Source: Methylobacterium sp. Leaf112
Lineage (GTDB): Bacteria > Pseudomonadota > Alphaproteobacteria > Rhizobiales > Beijerinckiaceae
Length of the DNA: 64,000 nucleotides
NCBI RefSeq assembly: GCF_001423295.1
Contig: NZ_LMNG01000034.1
Coordinates: 119,291-183,290, forward strand
Direction of reading: 5' to 3'
Positions 22,169-30,877 of the stretch are shown here, one piece after another. A program made the position numbers and the translations under genes. Below the pieces are notes generated by a model. That model did no database searches, was not told the origin of the DNA, and saw only the letters and a list, made by a program, of their open reading frames with translations. Every line of letters starts with the position of its first letter. The first letter of the stretch is position 1.

Positions 22169-25100
22169 TGACGGCGCATTCGCAAAGCTCTTTCGTCGTC
22201 GACGATCTCACCCAGGCGTCGCAGCGCCGTGCCGCCGATCCGCGGGCGTCGGCCTGGGTCTCGGCCAATGCGGGGGCGGGCAAGACCAAGGTGCTCACCG
22301 ACCGGGTGGTGCGCCTGCTGCTCGACGGCGCTCCTCCGGCGCGCATCCTGTGCCTCACCTTCACCAAGGCGGCGGCCGCCAACATGTCGATCCGGGTGTT
22401 CCGGGTGCTCGGCCGCTGGGTCACCCTCGATGCGGCCACCCTGACCCGTGAGCTGACGGCGCTCACCGGCGCGCCACCCTCGCGCGAGACGCTGCAGGCG
22501 GCACGGCGCCTGTTCGCCCGCGCCGTGGAGACGCCGGGCGGCCTCAAGATCGAAACCCTGCACGCCCTGTGCGAGCGCCTGCTGCACATGTTCCCGTTCG
22601 AGGCCAACGTACCGGCCCGCTTCGAGGTCTTGGACGACGATCACGCGGATGCGGCCTTCGCGGCGGCGGTGGATGCGGTCTACGCCGCGGCGATCTCGGC
22701 GCGCGCGGACCACGCCCTTTCGGCCGCATGGGCCATCGTCAGCGCCGAGGCGACGGGCGACACCCTCCGCCGCACCCTCCGTACCGCCATGCGTGCACGC
22801 GGCGTGCTCGCCGAACGCGGTGGGCTCGAACGGTCGTTCGCGGCGCTCGCCGGTGCCCTCGACCTGAAGGCGGGCGAGACCGTGGTGGATGTCGAAGCCC
22901 GCATTCTCGCGGGTGGCCTCGGCGATCTGACGGACTTCGCCGCCCGCCTGCGCACTGGCAAGTCCACGGACGAGGGACTGGCCGACAAGCTCCGCGAAGC
23001 CGAGGCGGCGGAGGGATCCGAGCGGCTCGGTGCGTACCGCGCCGTATTCTTCACCAAGGACGGCAGTCCGAAGGCCGACCGGAGCCTGGGCACCAAGGCG
23101 GTGCCGGAGGAGGTTCGACAGGCTCTCATCGAGGAGCGCGACCGGATCGCCCCCCTCGACGATGCCCTGCGCAGCGCGCGCGCGCTGGAGCGCACGCGCG
23201 CGCTGTTCACCCTGGCGGTCGAGATCCACCGCCGGGTCGAGGCCGAGAAGGCGCGCCTCGGGGCCCTCGATTTCGACGACCTGATCCACAAGACCCTCGA
23301 CCTCCTGGCCCGGGTCGATTCCGCCTGGGTGCTGTACAAGCTCGATCGCGGTGTCGATCACGTCCTCGTCGACGAGGCCCAGGACACCAATCCGCTTCAG
23401 TGGGAGATCCTGCGCCGGATCACCGCCGAGTTCGCCGCCGGCGAAGGCGCCCGCGACGTGGTGCGGACGCGTTTCGCCGTGGGCGATCCCAAACAGTCGA
23501 TCTACAGCTTCCAGGGCGCCGAGCCCCGTGAGTTCGAGACCACCCGCAAGGAATGGATCAAGGCGGCGGCGGCGGCCGACCTACCCTTCGAGGACGTGCA
23601 TCTCACCCTGTCGTTCCGCTCGACGCGCGGCGTCCTCGGAGCCGTCGACGCCACCTTCAAGATCCCCGAGCATTATGACGGGCTGTCCTTCGAGGACGCG
23701 GCCGTGGGCACCGTCCACTCGACGGCACGGGCCACCGCGCCCGGCGCCCTGGAACTCTGGCCGGTCGCCGAACCACAGCCCGAGGTCGAGCCCGATGCCT
23801 GGGCCGCGCCCGTCGATGCGCCCGAAGCCAGCGCTCCGGCGGTGGTCACCGCGCGTCGCGTTGCGCGGGCGGCCGCGACATGGACCACCGCGGGCGACGA
23901 GACCGGGCGGGTTTGGCGTCCCGGCGACATCCTCATCCTCGTGCGCAAGCGCTCCGTCGCCTTCGAGGAGGTGATCCGCGCCATGAAGGCGCTGGGCGTG
24001 CCCGTGGCCGGCCAGGATCGCCTCGACATCGCCGCCCACATCGCCGTCAACGACCTCGTTGCGGTGGGCCGCGCCGGACTGCTGCCCGCCGACGACCTGA
24101 CGCTGGCGGGCGCCCTCAAGACACCTCTGGTCGGCTTCGACGACGAGGATCTCGTGCGGATCGCCGCGCGGCGCGCCGAATCCGAGACCCTGGAGGACGC
24201 GCTGGCCCGCCATGCCGCCGCCGGCGACCCCGCGGCGATTCGGGGGCAGGACGCCTTGCGCCTGTGGATTCGCCTGGCCGGCTGCGAAGGCCCGTTCGGC
24301 TTCTACGCCGCCATCCTCGGTGCCCATGGGGGGCGCCGCGCCCTGGTCTCGCGGCTGGGCGGCGAGGCGGGCGACGCCATCGATGTGTTCCTTACGACCG
24401 CCGCCCAGGCGGAGCAGGCCGGCGAGGCGGCGTCGCTCGGCGGGTTCCTCGCCCGCTACGCCACGGTGCCGGGGCGGGGAGAGGCCGGACACACCGTGAA
24501 GCGCGACCTCGAATCGGGACGCGACGAGGTCCGGGTGATGACCGTTCACGGCGCCAAGGGCCTGGAAGCACCCTTGGTGGTGATCATCGACGGCAGCGAG
24601 CCGCTGGGCCGCAACGATCCCCCGCTTCTCACCCTCGCGGGGGGCCTGCCGCCGGTGTGGTCGAGCGCCAAGACCTACGACAGCGAACCCATCGGCGCGG
24701 CCCGGGCCGGCCTCCAGGCCCGGGCCCGCGAAGAGCATCATCGCCTTCTCTACGTCGCCATGACCCGGGCGGCGGACCGCCTCGTCGTCGCGCCCTATCG
24801 CGGCCATGATTCCGGGACCGAGACCCCCTGGTGCGAGATGATCCGGCGGGGCGTCGAGGCGGATATCGGACCAGGCACCACACTGGAACGGCCTTACGGC
24901 CCCGTCACCGTCTGGCACGAAGGCAGCACCGCTGTATCCCCGGCGGCGGTCGCGATCGTAGGGCCCCAGGCCGAGTCCGTACCCTCCTGGCTCGAAACCC
25001 CCGTCCCCGACGAGGCCGAGGCTCCTCCCCCCGTGAGCCCGTCCGGAGCCCTTGCGGCAGCCGATCCGAGGCGTGAGCCCGGACGGCGTCTCGGCGATGC

Positions 25101-25617
25101 GCAAGCGCGGCGCCGGGGCGTACTCATCCACTCGCTGATCGAGCATCTGCCGCGTCTCGATCCACGCAAACGCCGGGCCGCCGCGACCCGGTTCGTACAT
25201 GCGCGTGCGCCGACCCTCGACGATGCGACGCGCAAAGCGATCGTCACCGCCACGATGCGGCTCTTCGATCATCCCGATCTGGAACCGCTCTTCGCCCACG
25301 GTGCGCGGGCGGAGGTGACCCTGTCCGGGCGCGTCGTGGTGCACGGGGTCGAGCGCCCGGTCTTCGGCCGGGTCGACCGCCTCGCCATTGGTCCCGATGC
25401 GGTGGTGGTGGCCGATTTCAAGACCGGTCGTGCCCCGGCCGAGGATGCACCCTTGCCGGAGGCCGAAACCCGCCAGATCGCCCTCTATGCCGCGCTTCTC
25501 GCCCAGATCTTTCCGGGGCGGCGCATTGTGCCGATGCTGGTCTGGACTTCGGGACCGACCCTGCGTCACCTGTCCGCGGATGAACAGGCCATGGCCCTCG
25601 GCAAGATTGCGGCTTGA
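22168..25617 (+). CDS. addA: Double-strand break repair helicase AddA
   Basis: AddA is the UvrD-type 3'-5' helicase and nuclease of AddAB. In this 1149-residue protein Walker A is VSANAGAGKTKVLTDRVVRL near residue 35, then LCLTFTKAAAANM, the Walker B VLVDEAQDTNPLQWEIL near 400, and GDPKQSIYSFQGAEP. Helicase motifs V and VI read VRVMTVHGAKGLEAPLVVII and RLLYVAMTRAADRLVV. The C-terminal PD-(D/E)XK nuclease carries VFGRVDRLAIG and VVVADFKTGRAP near residue 1080. The ATG overlaps the addB stop by one base; an upstream extension runs antisense inside addB and is rejected. The trxA gene that often follows addA is absent here. Confidence 0.97.
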   Translation: MTAHSQSSFVVDDLTQASQRRAADPRASAWVSANAGAGKTKVLTDRVVRLLLDGAPPARILCLTFTKAAAANMSIRVFRVLGRWVTLDAATLTRELTALTGAPPSRETLQAARRLFARAVETPGGLKIETLHALCERLLHMFPFEANVPARFEVLDDDHADAAFAAAVDAVYAAAISARADHALSAAWAIVSAEATGDTLRRTLRTAMRARGVLAERGGLERSFAALAGALDLKAGETVVDVEARILAGGLGDLTDFAARLRTGKSTDEGLADKLREAEAAEGSERLGAYRAVFFTKDGSPKADRSLGTKAVPEEVRQALIEERDRIAPLDDALRSARALERTRALFTLAVEIHRRVEAEKARLGALDFDDLIHKTLDLLARVDSAWVLYKLDRGVDHVLVDEAQDTNPLQWEILRRITAEFAAGEGARDVVRTRFAVGDPKQSIYSFQGAEPREFETTRKEWIKAAAAADLPFEDVHLTLSFRSTRGVLGAVDATFKIPEHYDGLSFEDAAVGTVHSTARATAPGALELWPVAEPQPEVEPDAWAAPVDAPEASAPAVVTARRVARAAATWTTAGDETGRVWRPGDILILVRKRSVAFEEVIRAMKALGVPVAGQDRLDIAAHIAVNDLVAVGRAGLLPADDLTLAGALKTPLVGFDDEDLVRIAARRAESETLEDALARHAAAGDPAAIRGQDALRLWIRLAGCEGPFGFYAAILGAHGGRRALVSRLGGEAGDAIDVFLTTAAQAEQAGEAASLGGFLARYATVPGRGEAGHTVKRDLESGRDEVRVMTVHGAKGLEAPLVVIIDGSEPLGRNDPPLLTLAGGLPPVWSSAKTYDSEPIGAARAGLQARAREEHHRLLYVAMTRAADRLVVAPYRGHDSGTETPWCEMIRRGVEADIGPGTTLERPYGPVTVWHEGSTAVSPAAVAIVGPQAESVPSWLETPVPDEAEAPPPVSPSGALAAADPRREPGRRLGDAQARRRGVLIHSLIEHLPRLDPRKRRAAATRFVHARAPTLDDATRKAIVTATMRLFDHPDLEPLFAHGARAEVTLSGRVVVHGVERPVFGRVDRLAIGPDAVVVADFKTGRAPAEDAPLPEAETRQIALYAALLAQIFPGRRIVPMLVWTSGPTLRHLSADEQAMALGKIAA

Positions 25618-25680
25618 AGCCGAGGCCGCTTGGACGCGACCGTCGATCGTCACGAGATCGTGGAGGTGGGGCCGACCGAC

Positions 25681-26082
25681 TCAGGTCCGGGCCGCCAGGG
25701 CCTCGCGCACGGTGATGGCGACCGCATCGGTGCGTTCGGCAGCGACCACGTAGAGATCATCCGTATCGAGACCGGTCGTTTCCACATCGACATGCGGGGC
25801 ATCGCTGGCGAAGACGATGCGCAGGTCGGGGCGCAGGGCGCGCGCCTCCAGGGCGAGCTGCACGCAGCCGAGTTCACCCGTGAGGCTGAGATCCGTGACG
25901 AGGACATCCACCGGCAGGCCGAGTGCCAGAACGGTCATGGCGTCCACACCGCAATCCACCGTCGTGGTTGCGTAGCCGGCACGGCGGATCTGAGCAGCAA
26001 CGTCATCGCGCCAATGCTTCTGGCGCCCCGCTATCAGGACTTGGACGCCGTAGGCGCCACCGGACGAGGCGGCCTGTTCCAT
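25681..26082 (-). CDS. Degenerate stand-alone receiver (REC-like) protein
   Basis: The 133-residue protein shows the beta-alpha pattern of a CheY-type receiver: VQVLIAG, then helices, then VDVLVTDLSLTGELG with a candidate phospho-accepting Asp, then LRPDLRIVFAS. The usual acidic pair after strand 1 and the conserved Lys after strand 5 are missing, so classical phosphorylation is doubtful. It has no output domain. The ATG at 26082 has a GGGGAG ribosome-binding site eight bases upstream, which decides the start over longer versions. It converges with addA (63 bases between stops) and diverges from argJ. A 13-base palindrome lies upstream. Confidence 0.75.
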   Translation of the reverse strand: MEQAASSGGAYGVQVLIAGRQKHWRDDVAAQIRRAGYATTTVDCGVDAMTVLALGLPVDVLVTDLSLTGELGCVQLALEARALRPDLRIVFASDAPHVDVETTGLDTDDLYVVAAERTDAVAITVREALAART

Positions 26083-26135
26083 GGTCGAGACTCCCCATGC
26101 GCGCCTGGCCATACCGTGATCGACACCTCGAATGG

Positions 26136-26148
26136 GTTGCATTGCAAC
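26136..26148. promoter_or_regulatory. 13-base palindrome between the REC-like gene and argJ
   Basis: GTTGCA-T-TGCAAC has perfect 6-base arms around one base. It sits 54 bases upstream of the REC-like gene start in the divergent region shared with argJ and could be an operator for either gene. Confidence 0.4.
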
Positions 26149-26355
26149 ATGCTAAGCCACGCCGGGCCGGCGACACAAGCCCAACTCGCGCTTTCCAGCT
26201 GGTCACCGATGAGGCAATCCGCCAGCCGGTCGACTCGTTCCCCCAGGTACGCCGTTGACGGCGAGAGCCCCGTCGGGGCAACACCGCCCGGCCGCTCGAT
26301 TCGACGCCCGGGATCACCCGCGCTCGAAGCGGCCGACAGCCGGAGACCGACCCCG

Positions 26356-27606
26356 ATGGCATCCGCCAAGACCGTTCCCGTCTCGCCGCTGGCGCCCAAG
26401 CATCAGCCGGATCTCCCGGCCATCGCGGGCGTCGGTCTCGCCACGGCGCAGGCCGGCATCCGCTATTCCGGACGCACGGACGTGCTCTACGTCGCTCTTT
26501 CCGAGGGGACTGAGGCCGCCGGCGTGTTCACCCGCTCGCGCTGCCCCTCCGCTCCCGTGGATTGGTGCCGGCACGCCCTGGACAGCCGGGGCGCACGCGC
26601 CCTCGTGGTGAATTCGGGCAACGCCAACGCCTTCACGGGCGCACGGGGCCGCGAGGCCGTGGAGCTGACCGCCGCCATCGCGGCGCGGGCGGCGGCGTGT
26701 GCGCCGGAGGCGGTGTTCATCGCCTCGACGGGCGTCATCGGCGAGCCCCTCGACGCCACGAAGTTCGAGGGCGTGCTCGCCGATTGCGCCACCCGCACGG
26801 AGGGCGGTGCCGCCGCCTGGAGCGCGGCGGCCCAGGCGATCATGACCACCGATACGTTCCCGAAGCTCGCCACGCGCCAGGCCAGCATCGACGGCACGAC
26901 GGTGACCCTCAACGGCATCGCCAAGGGCGCCGGCATGATCGCCCCCGACATGGCGACGATGCTGAGCTTCGCCTTCACCGACGCCGCCCTGCCGCAAGTG
27001 GTGCTGCAGGCGCTGCTTACCGCTGGAACCGTGAAAAGCTTCAACTGCGTGACGGTGGACGGCGACACCTCCACCTCCGACACCCTGATGCTGTTCGCGA
27101 CGGGTGCTGCGGGCAACGCTGCGATCACCGACGCGGCCGACCCGCGCCTCGCCGACTTCCGGGACAAGCTCGACGATCTCCTGGTGGAACTGGCCCAGCT
27201 CGTGGCCAAGGACGGCGAGGGCGCGCGCAAGTTCGTCACCGTGCGGGTGGAAGGCGCCACCAGCGACGCCTCGGCCCATCGCATCGCCCTATCCATCGCC
27301 AACTCGCCCCTGGTGAAGACGGCGGTGGCCGGCGAGGACGCCAATTGGGGCCGGGTCGTCATGGCGGTGGGCAAGGCCGGCGAGCCCGCCGACCGCGATC
27401 GCCTCGCCATCTGGTTCGGCGATGTCCGGGTCGCCCGCGAGGGCGCCCGCGATCCGGATTACAGCGAGGATGCGGCGAGCGCCGTGATGCGCGAATCCGA
27501 CATCGAGATCCGGGTCGAACTCGGCCTCGGCGACGGTACGGCCCGTGTGTGGACCTGCGATCTGACGCAGGGCTACATCGCCATCAACGGAGATTACCGC
27601 TCGTGA
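26356..27606 (+). CDS. argJ: Bifunctional glutamate N-acetyltransferase / amino-acid acetyltransferase
   Basis: ArgJ transfers the acetyl group from N-acetylornithine to glutamate and can also use acetyl-CoA, closing the cyclic arginine pathway. The 416-residue precursor cleaves itself between Ala and Thr of the motif KGAGMIAPDMATMLSF, and the new N-terminal Thr is the nucleophile. Other landmarks are VNSGNANAFTGARG, ASTGVIGEPL, TTDTFPK, VDGDTSTSD and GEDANWGRVVMAVGKAG, and the ending CDLTQGYIAINGDYRS. The usual Asn before MATM is Asp here. I chose the ATG at 26356; a much longer in-frame extension begins antisense to the REC-like gene. The stop overlaps the next gene start (GTGA). Confidence 0.96.
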   Translation: MASAKTVPVSPLAPKHQPDLPAIAGVGLATAQAGIRYSGRTDVLYVALSEGTEAAGVFTRSRCPSAPVDWCRHALDSRGARALVVNSGNANAFTGARGREAVELTAAIAARAAACAPEAVFIASTGVIGEPLDATKFEGVLADCATRTEGGAAAWSAAAQAIMTTDTFPKLATRQASIDGTTVTLNGIAKGAGMIAPDMATMLSFAFTDAALPQVVLQALLTAGTVKSFNCVTVDGDTSTSDTLMLFATGAAGNAAITDAADPRLADFRDKLDDLLVELAQLVAKDGEGARKFVTVRVEGATSDASAHRIALSIANSPLVKTAVAGEDANWGRVVMAVGKAGEPADRDRLAIWFGDVRVAREGARDPDYSEDAASAVMRESDIEIRVELGLGDGTARVWTCDLTQGYIAINGDYRS

Positions 27607-28340
27607 GCGCCCGCGTCGGCACCTTGGCGCTCGCCGCCCTCGCCGTTGCCTGGATCGCCCCTGCGGGCGCCGAGGAGGCGCCCACCCTGAAGGACGGTCG
27701 CATCCATGTCGTCGGGCGGGCCAGGACCGAGACCGCGCCGGACTTCGCCTCCGTGGAGATCGGCGTCGAGGCCAAGGGCGCGACGCCAGCCGTCGCCCTC
27801 GATGCAGCGAGTTCCGCCGCCAAGGGGCTCATCGCGCTCGCCGAAACCTTCAAGGTGCCGGAGGCCGATATCGGCACCACGGCGGTGACCCTCCAGCCCG
27901 TGACCCGGAGCGTGCGCCAGCCCGACGGCAGCGTCAGCGAGCGGGCCGACGGCTACCGCGCCGCCAACACCATCCGCCTGCGGCTCGCCGACATGGGCCG
28001 CCTCGGCGATCTCATGCGCCGCGCCCTCGAGATCGGGGCCAACCGGATCGAGGGCGTCAGCTTTGGCCTGCGCGATCCCGACGCCGCCGAGGCGGCCGTG
28101 CGGGTCGCCGCGATGAAGGACGCGACCATGCAGGCGACGCGTCTGGCCGAAGCCGCCGGTGTCACCCTCGGGCGCGTCGTCGCCATCCGCTCGCCGGCCG
28201 AGGCCGGTTCGTCCCCCTATGCCCCGATGCCCGCCCCGATGGCGGTGCGCTCCAAAGGCCGGGGCGCCCCCGTGCCCCTCGTCGCCGGCACCATCGAGAC
28301 GGCGGCCGACGTGTCGGCCACCTTCGCCATCGCGCCATGA
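27603..28340 (+). CDS. SIMPL domain (DUF541) periplasmic protein
   Basis: The protein has a cleavable signal peptide (VGTLALAALAVAWIAPAGAEE) followed by the DUF541/SIMPL domain: GRIHVVGRARTETAPDFASV, VEIGVEAKG, YRAANTIRLRLADM, GANRIEGVSFGL. Such proteins are periplasmic and have been linked to oxidative or heat-stress protection, but no biochemical activity is settled. The product is 245 residues. Its GTG overlaps the argJ stop by four bases and its own TGA overlaps the mutT ATG by four bases, so the three genes are tightly coupled. Confidence 0.9.
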   Translation: MSARVGTLALAALAVAWIAPAGAEEAPTLKDGRIHVVGRARTETAPDFASVEIGVEAKGATPAVALDAASSAAKGLIALAETFKVPEADIGTTAVTLQPVTRSVRQPDGSVSERADGYRAANTIRLRLADMGRLGDLMRRALEIGANRIEGVSFGLRDPDAAEAAVRVAAMKDATMQATRLAEAAGVTLGRVVAIRSPAEAGSSPYAPMPAPMAVRSKGRGAPVPLVAGTIETAADVSATFAIAP

Positions 28341-28765
28341 GCGCCCCCGCACCCACGCCGTTGCGCATCCTCCTCGTCGTCGCCGTGGCCCTCGTCGATA
28401 CGGACGGCCGGGTGCTCCTGGCCCAGCGCCCGCCGGGCAAGCAGCTCGCCGGCCTGTGGGAGTTCCCCGGCGGCAAGGTCGATCCCGGCGAACGTCCGGA
28501 GGAGACCCTGATCCGCGAACTGCACGAGGAACTCGGCATCGCCGTGAAGGAGGCCTGCCTCGCGCCGCTCACCTTCGCCAGCCACGCCTATCCCGACTTC
28601 CACCTCCTCATGCCCCTCTACGTCTGCCGGCGCTGGGACGGGATCCCGCGCTCCATGGAGGGGCAGGCCCTGAAATGGGTGCGCCCGCGCGATCTGAAGG
28701 ACCAGCCGATGCCGCCCGCCGACGCGCCGCTGATCCCGTTCCTCGTCGATCTCCTGGGCCCCTGA
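28337..28765 (+). CDS. mutT: 8-oxo-dGTP diphosphatase MutT (Nudix hydrolase)
   Basis: MutT removes 8-oxo-dGTP from the nucleotide pool and prevents A:T to C:G transversions. The 142-residue product has a complete Nudix box, from GGKVDPGERPEETL to IRELHEELGI, with the metal-binding Glu residues, preceded by QRPPGKQLAGLWEFPGGK, which is specific to MutT-like enzymes. It is the last gene of the argJ-DUF541-mutT operon and overlaps the upstream gene by four bases. A 20-base tandem repeat begins at its stop codon. Confidence 0.95.
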   Translation: MSAPAPTPLRILLVVAVALVDTDGRVLLAQRPPGKQLAGLWEFPGGKVDPGERPEETLIRELHEELGIAVKEACLAPLTFASHAYPDFHLLMPLYVCRRWDGIPRSMEGQALKWVRPRDLKDQPMPPADAPLIPFLVDLLGP

Positions 28766-28820
28766 AAGGGGCTCCGGGACCCTGAAAGGGACCCCGGGAC
28801 CCTGAAGGGTCCCGGGGCCT
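28761..28820. repeat. Three tandem 20-base repeats with a strong hairpin
   Basis: Units at 28761-28780, 28781-28800 and 28801-28820 all begin CCTGAA and carry the core CCGGG. The last two pair internally: CCCCGGGACCC at 28792-28802, loop TGAA, and GGGTCCCGGGG at 28807-28817 give a perfect 11-base-pair stem. The first unit contains the mutT stop codon. The array may end the argJ operon transcript or reflect slippage expansion of a terminator stem. Confidence 0.7.
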
Positions 28821-28877
28821 TGATGTCACAGGCATCCCGCGACATCGTGCGGGCCTGACCGGGAGGGCGATGCGAGT

Positions 28878-30383
28878 ATGGCGCGCAAGGCGGCGACGAA
28901 GCAGGCGGCGCCCGAGTCGGCCGTAAAGCCGGCGGCCAGACCCAAGCGCGCCGCGCGAAAGACCGCGCCCAGTCCCGAGACCCTGACCGAACTCGGCCTG
29001 GACCGGCTGATCCGCCTCGTCCTCGACGAGACCGGGCGCAACCCGGCCTTCAAGAAGCTGGTCACGGCGGCCGTGGCCGGGCTCCAGGGACCCGAAGCGG
29101 TGGCGGCCCTCATCGACCGGCGCCTCACCGCCCTGGAGCGGGCCGCCGGCTATATCGACTGGCAGAAGCGCCGCGTCTTCGCGGCCGACCTCGACGCCAC
29201 GCTGACCACCATGGTGACCGAACTCGCCCCCCTCGACGCGCGGGCCGGCCTCGACCGGCTGCTGCGCTTCCTCGCCGCCGCGCCCGGCGTGCTGGAGCGG
29301 GTCGACGATTCGAACGGGCAGGTCCACGGCGTCTTCGACCGCGCGGCCGAGGCGGCGGCCGCCCTGGGCAAGAGCCTCGATCCCGCCGAAGCGGCGGCCT
29401 TCGCCCTGTGCCTCGTGCCGATGCTGGAGGCGGACGGCTACGGCCTTGTCGAGGATCTGCTCCATGGCCTGATCCCGGGGCTGTCCGAGACCGCCTGCGC
29501 CCGGCTCGACGCGGGTCTGGCCGAAGCCGTGCCGCCGCGCCCGGCCAAGGCGAAAGGCGCCCAGGCCTGGGGACAGCAGGTGGCGCGCGGCCGGACCTTA
29601 CGCCTGCGCCAGATGCTGGCCGACCGGCGCGGCGACGTCGATGCCTTCGTCGCTCTGGAACGCGAAGTCGCGCCCGAGCGCCCCGATCGGACGGAGATCG
29701 CTGAACGCCTCCTCGGGGCCGGGCGCCTCGACGAAGCCCTCGACTGGGTGCGCCGCCCGCAGAAGCGCGGTCTCGTCGTCGTCACCCGCGAGCAGATCGT
29801 CACCGGCCAATTCGACCCGGAAGCGCCCGACCGCGCCCGGATCGAACTCGAAATCCGCATCCTCGACGCCCTCGGGCGGGGCGCGGAGGCGCAAGGCCTG
29901 CGCTGGGGGCAGTTCGAGCGCAGTTTGGATGCCGGGATGCTCAGGGCGCACCTCGCCAAGCTGCCGGATTTCGAGGACGAGGAGGCCCTGGAGCGCGCCT
30001 TCGCCCACGCCGCCGCCCATCCCGACCCCTACCGCGCCCTGCACTTCTTCACCCATTGGCCCAAACCCGACCGGGCTGCGCGCCTCGTGGCCGCGCACAC
30101 CTGGGACGGGGGCCGCTACGAAATCCTGGTGCCGGCGGCCGAGGCCCTGGAGGCCAGCGAGCCCCTGGCCGCCGCTCGGCTCTACCGCCTCCTCGTCGAC
30201 GATATCCTGGAGCGCGGGCGCTCGGCCGCCTACGGGCACGGCGCGCGCCACCTCGCGACCCTGGACGCCCTCGACGCCCGCCTCGACCCCGGCGCCCTGG
30301 TGCCGGACCACGCGGCGTATCGCGCCGCCCTGCGCAAGACCCATGGCCGCAAGGTCGCGTTCTGGTCGCGGGTGCACGAGTGA
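28878..30383 (+). CDS. DUF6880 family protein
   Basis: This 501-residue cytosolic protein begins with a Lys/Ala/Arg-rich tail, MARKAATKQAAPESAVKPAA, as in histone-like tails. It then becomes entirely helical, with repeat-like segments such as AERLLGAGRLDEALDWVRRP and EILVPAAEALEASEPLAAAR resembling TPR or HEAT-type solenoids. The ending RKVAFWSRVHE fits the DUF6880 family found widely in Alphaproteobacteria. No function is known. It stands alone between the mutT repeat and a strong hairpin. Confidence 0.8.
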   Translation: MARKAATKQAAPESAVKPAARPKRAARKTAPSPETLTELGLDRLIRLVLDETGRNPAFKKLVTAAVAGLQGPEAVAALIDRRLTALERAAGYIDWQKRRVFAADLDATLTTMVTELAPLDARAGLDRLLRFLAAAPGVLERVDDSNGQVHGVFDRAAEAAAALGKSLDPAEAAAFALCLVPMLEADGYGLVEDLLHGLIPGLSETACARLDAGLAEAVPPRPAKAKGAQAWGQQVARGRTLRLRQMLADRRGDVDAFVALEREVAPERPDRTEIAERLLGAGRLDEALDWVRRPQKRGLVVVTREQIVTGQFDPEAPDRARIELEIRILDALGRGAEAQGLRWGQFERSLDAGMLRAHLAKLPDFEDEEALERAFAHAAAHPDPYRALHFFTHWPKPDRAARLVAAHTWDGGRYEILVPAAEALEASEPLAAARLYRLLVDDILERGRSAAYGHGARHLATLDALDARLDPGALVPDHAAYRAALRKTHGRKVAFWSRVHE

Positions 30384-30393
30384 TGGTGCGCGA

Positions 30394-30434
30394 GTGATCC
30401 TGCGGCCGCTTGATCGAAGCGGCCGCAGGATCAC
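30394..30434. terminator. 18-base-pair perfect hairpin after the DUF6880 gene
   Basis: GTGATCCTGCGGCCGCTT at 30394-30411, a 5-base loop, then its exact complement at 30417-30434. It starts 11 bases after the DUF6880 stop and has no T-run. The sequence GTGC[A/G]CGAGTGAT occurs twice in tandem just before it, once over the stop codon. Confidence 0.6.
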
Positions 30435-30514
30435 GAAGCCCGCGCGGCGCTTGAGCGAAGCCCGAATCCGCAATCCCGAAGGGATCACCCGGATTTGCTC
30501 GGAGCCTCAGGCCC

Positions 30515-30877
30515 TTACGGCACGACTTCGATGGCATCGACCCGGTCGGGATAGAAGGCGAGGTGATCGCGGATTGCCGCGACCGCCGGATACGGGGCCT
30601 CGTAGCTCCACACGGCGTCGGGCCGTTCGGTGCCATCGACGGACAGGCCGAAATAGCTGGCGTCGCCCTTGTACGGGCAATGGCTCCGGCGAGAACTCCG
30701 CACGAAGTGGCTCCAGATCGCGTCGCCGCGCGGGATGTACAGCACAGGCGGATAGGAGGCCTCGGTCAGGACCAGGGCGGCCCCGGTCTCGGCCACGGTC
30801 ACGCCGGCGACCCGCACGCGGACCCGTCCGGCATGGGGCGCGAGGGTGATGGGATGCTCGGGGCTCGGCTGCTTCAT
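30515..30877 (-). CDS. DUF427 domain protein
   Basis: The 120-residue protein shows the DUF427 core: RVRVAGVTVAETGAALVL, YPPVLYIPRGD, CPYKGDASYF and AFYPDRVDAIEV. The fold is a compact beta-roll; members are widespread and have no settled role. The ATG at 30877 overlaps the stop of the upstream methyltransferase by four bases, so the two are cotranslated. A longer in-frame start at 30997 lies inside the methyltransferase and is rejected. Confidence 0.9.
   Translation of the reverse strand: MKQPSPEHPITLAPHAGRVRVRVAGVTVAETGAALVLTEASYPPVLYIPRGDAIWSHFVRSSRRSHCPYKGDASYFGLSVDGTERPDAVWSYEAPYPAVAAIRDHLAFYPDRVDAIEVVP

Noticed and set aside
25618..25680. Thioredoxin gene expected after addA
   Set aside because: Only 63 bases lie between addA and the convergent REC-like gene; no Cys-Gly-Pro-Cys motif is present.
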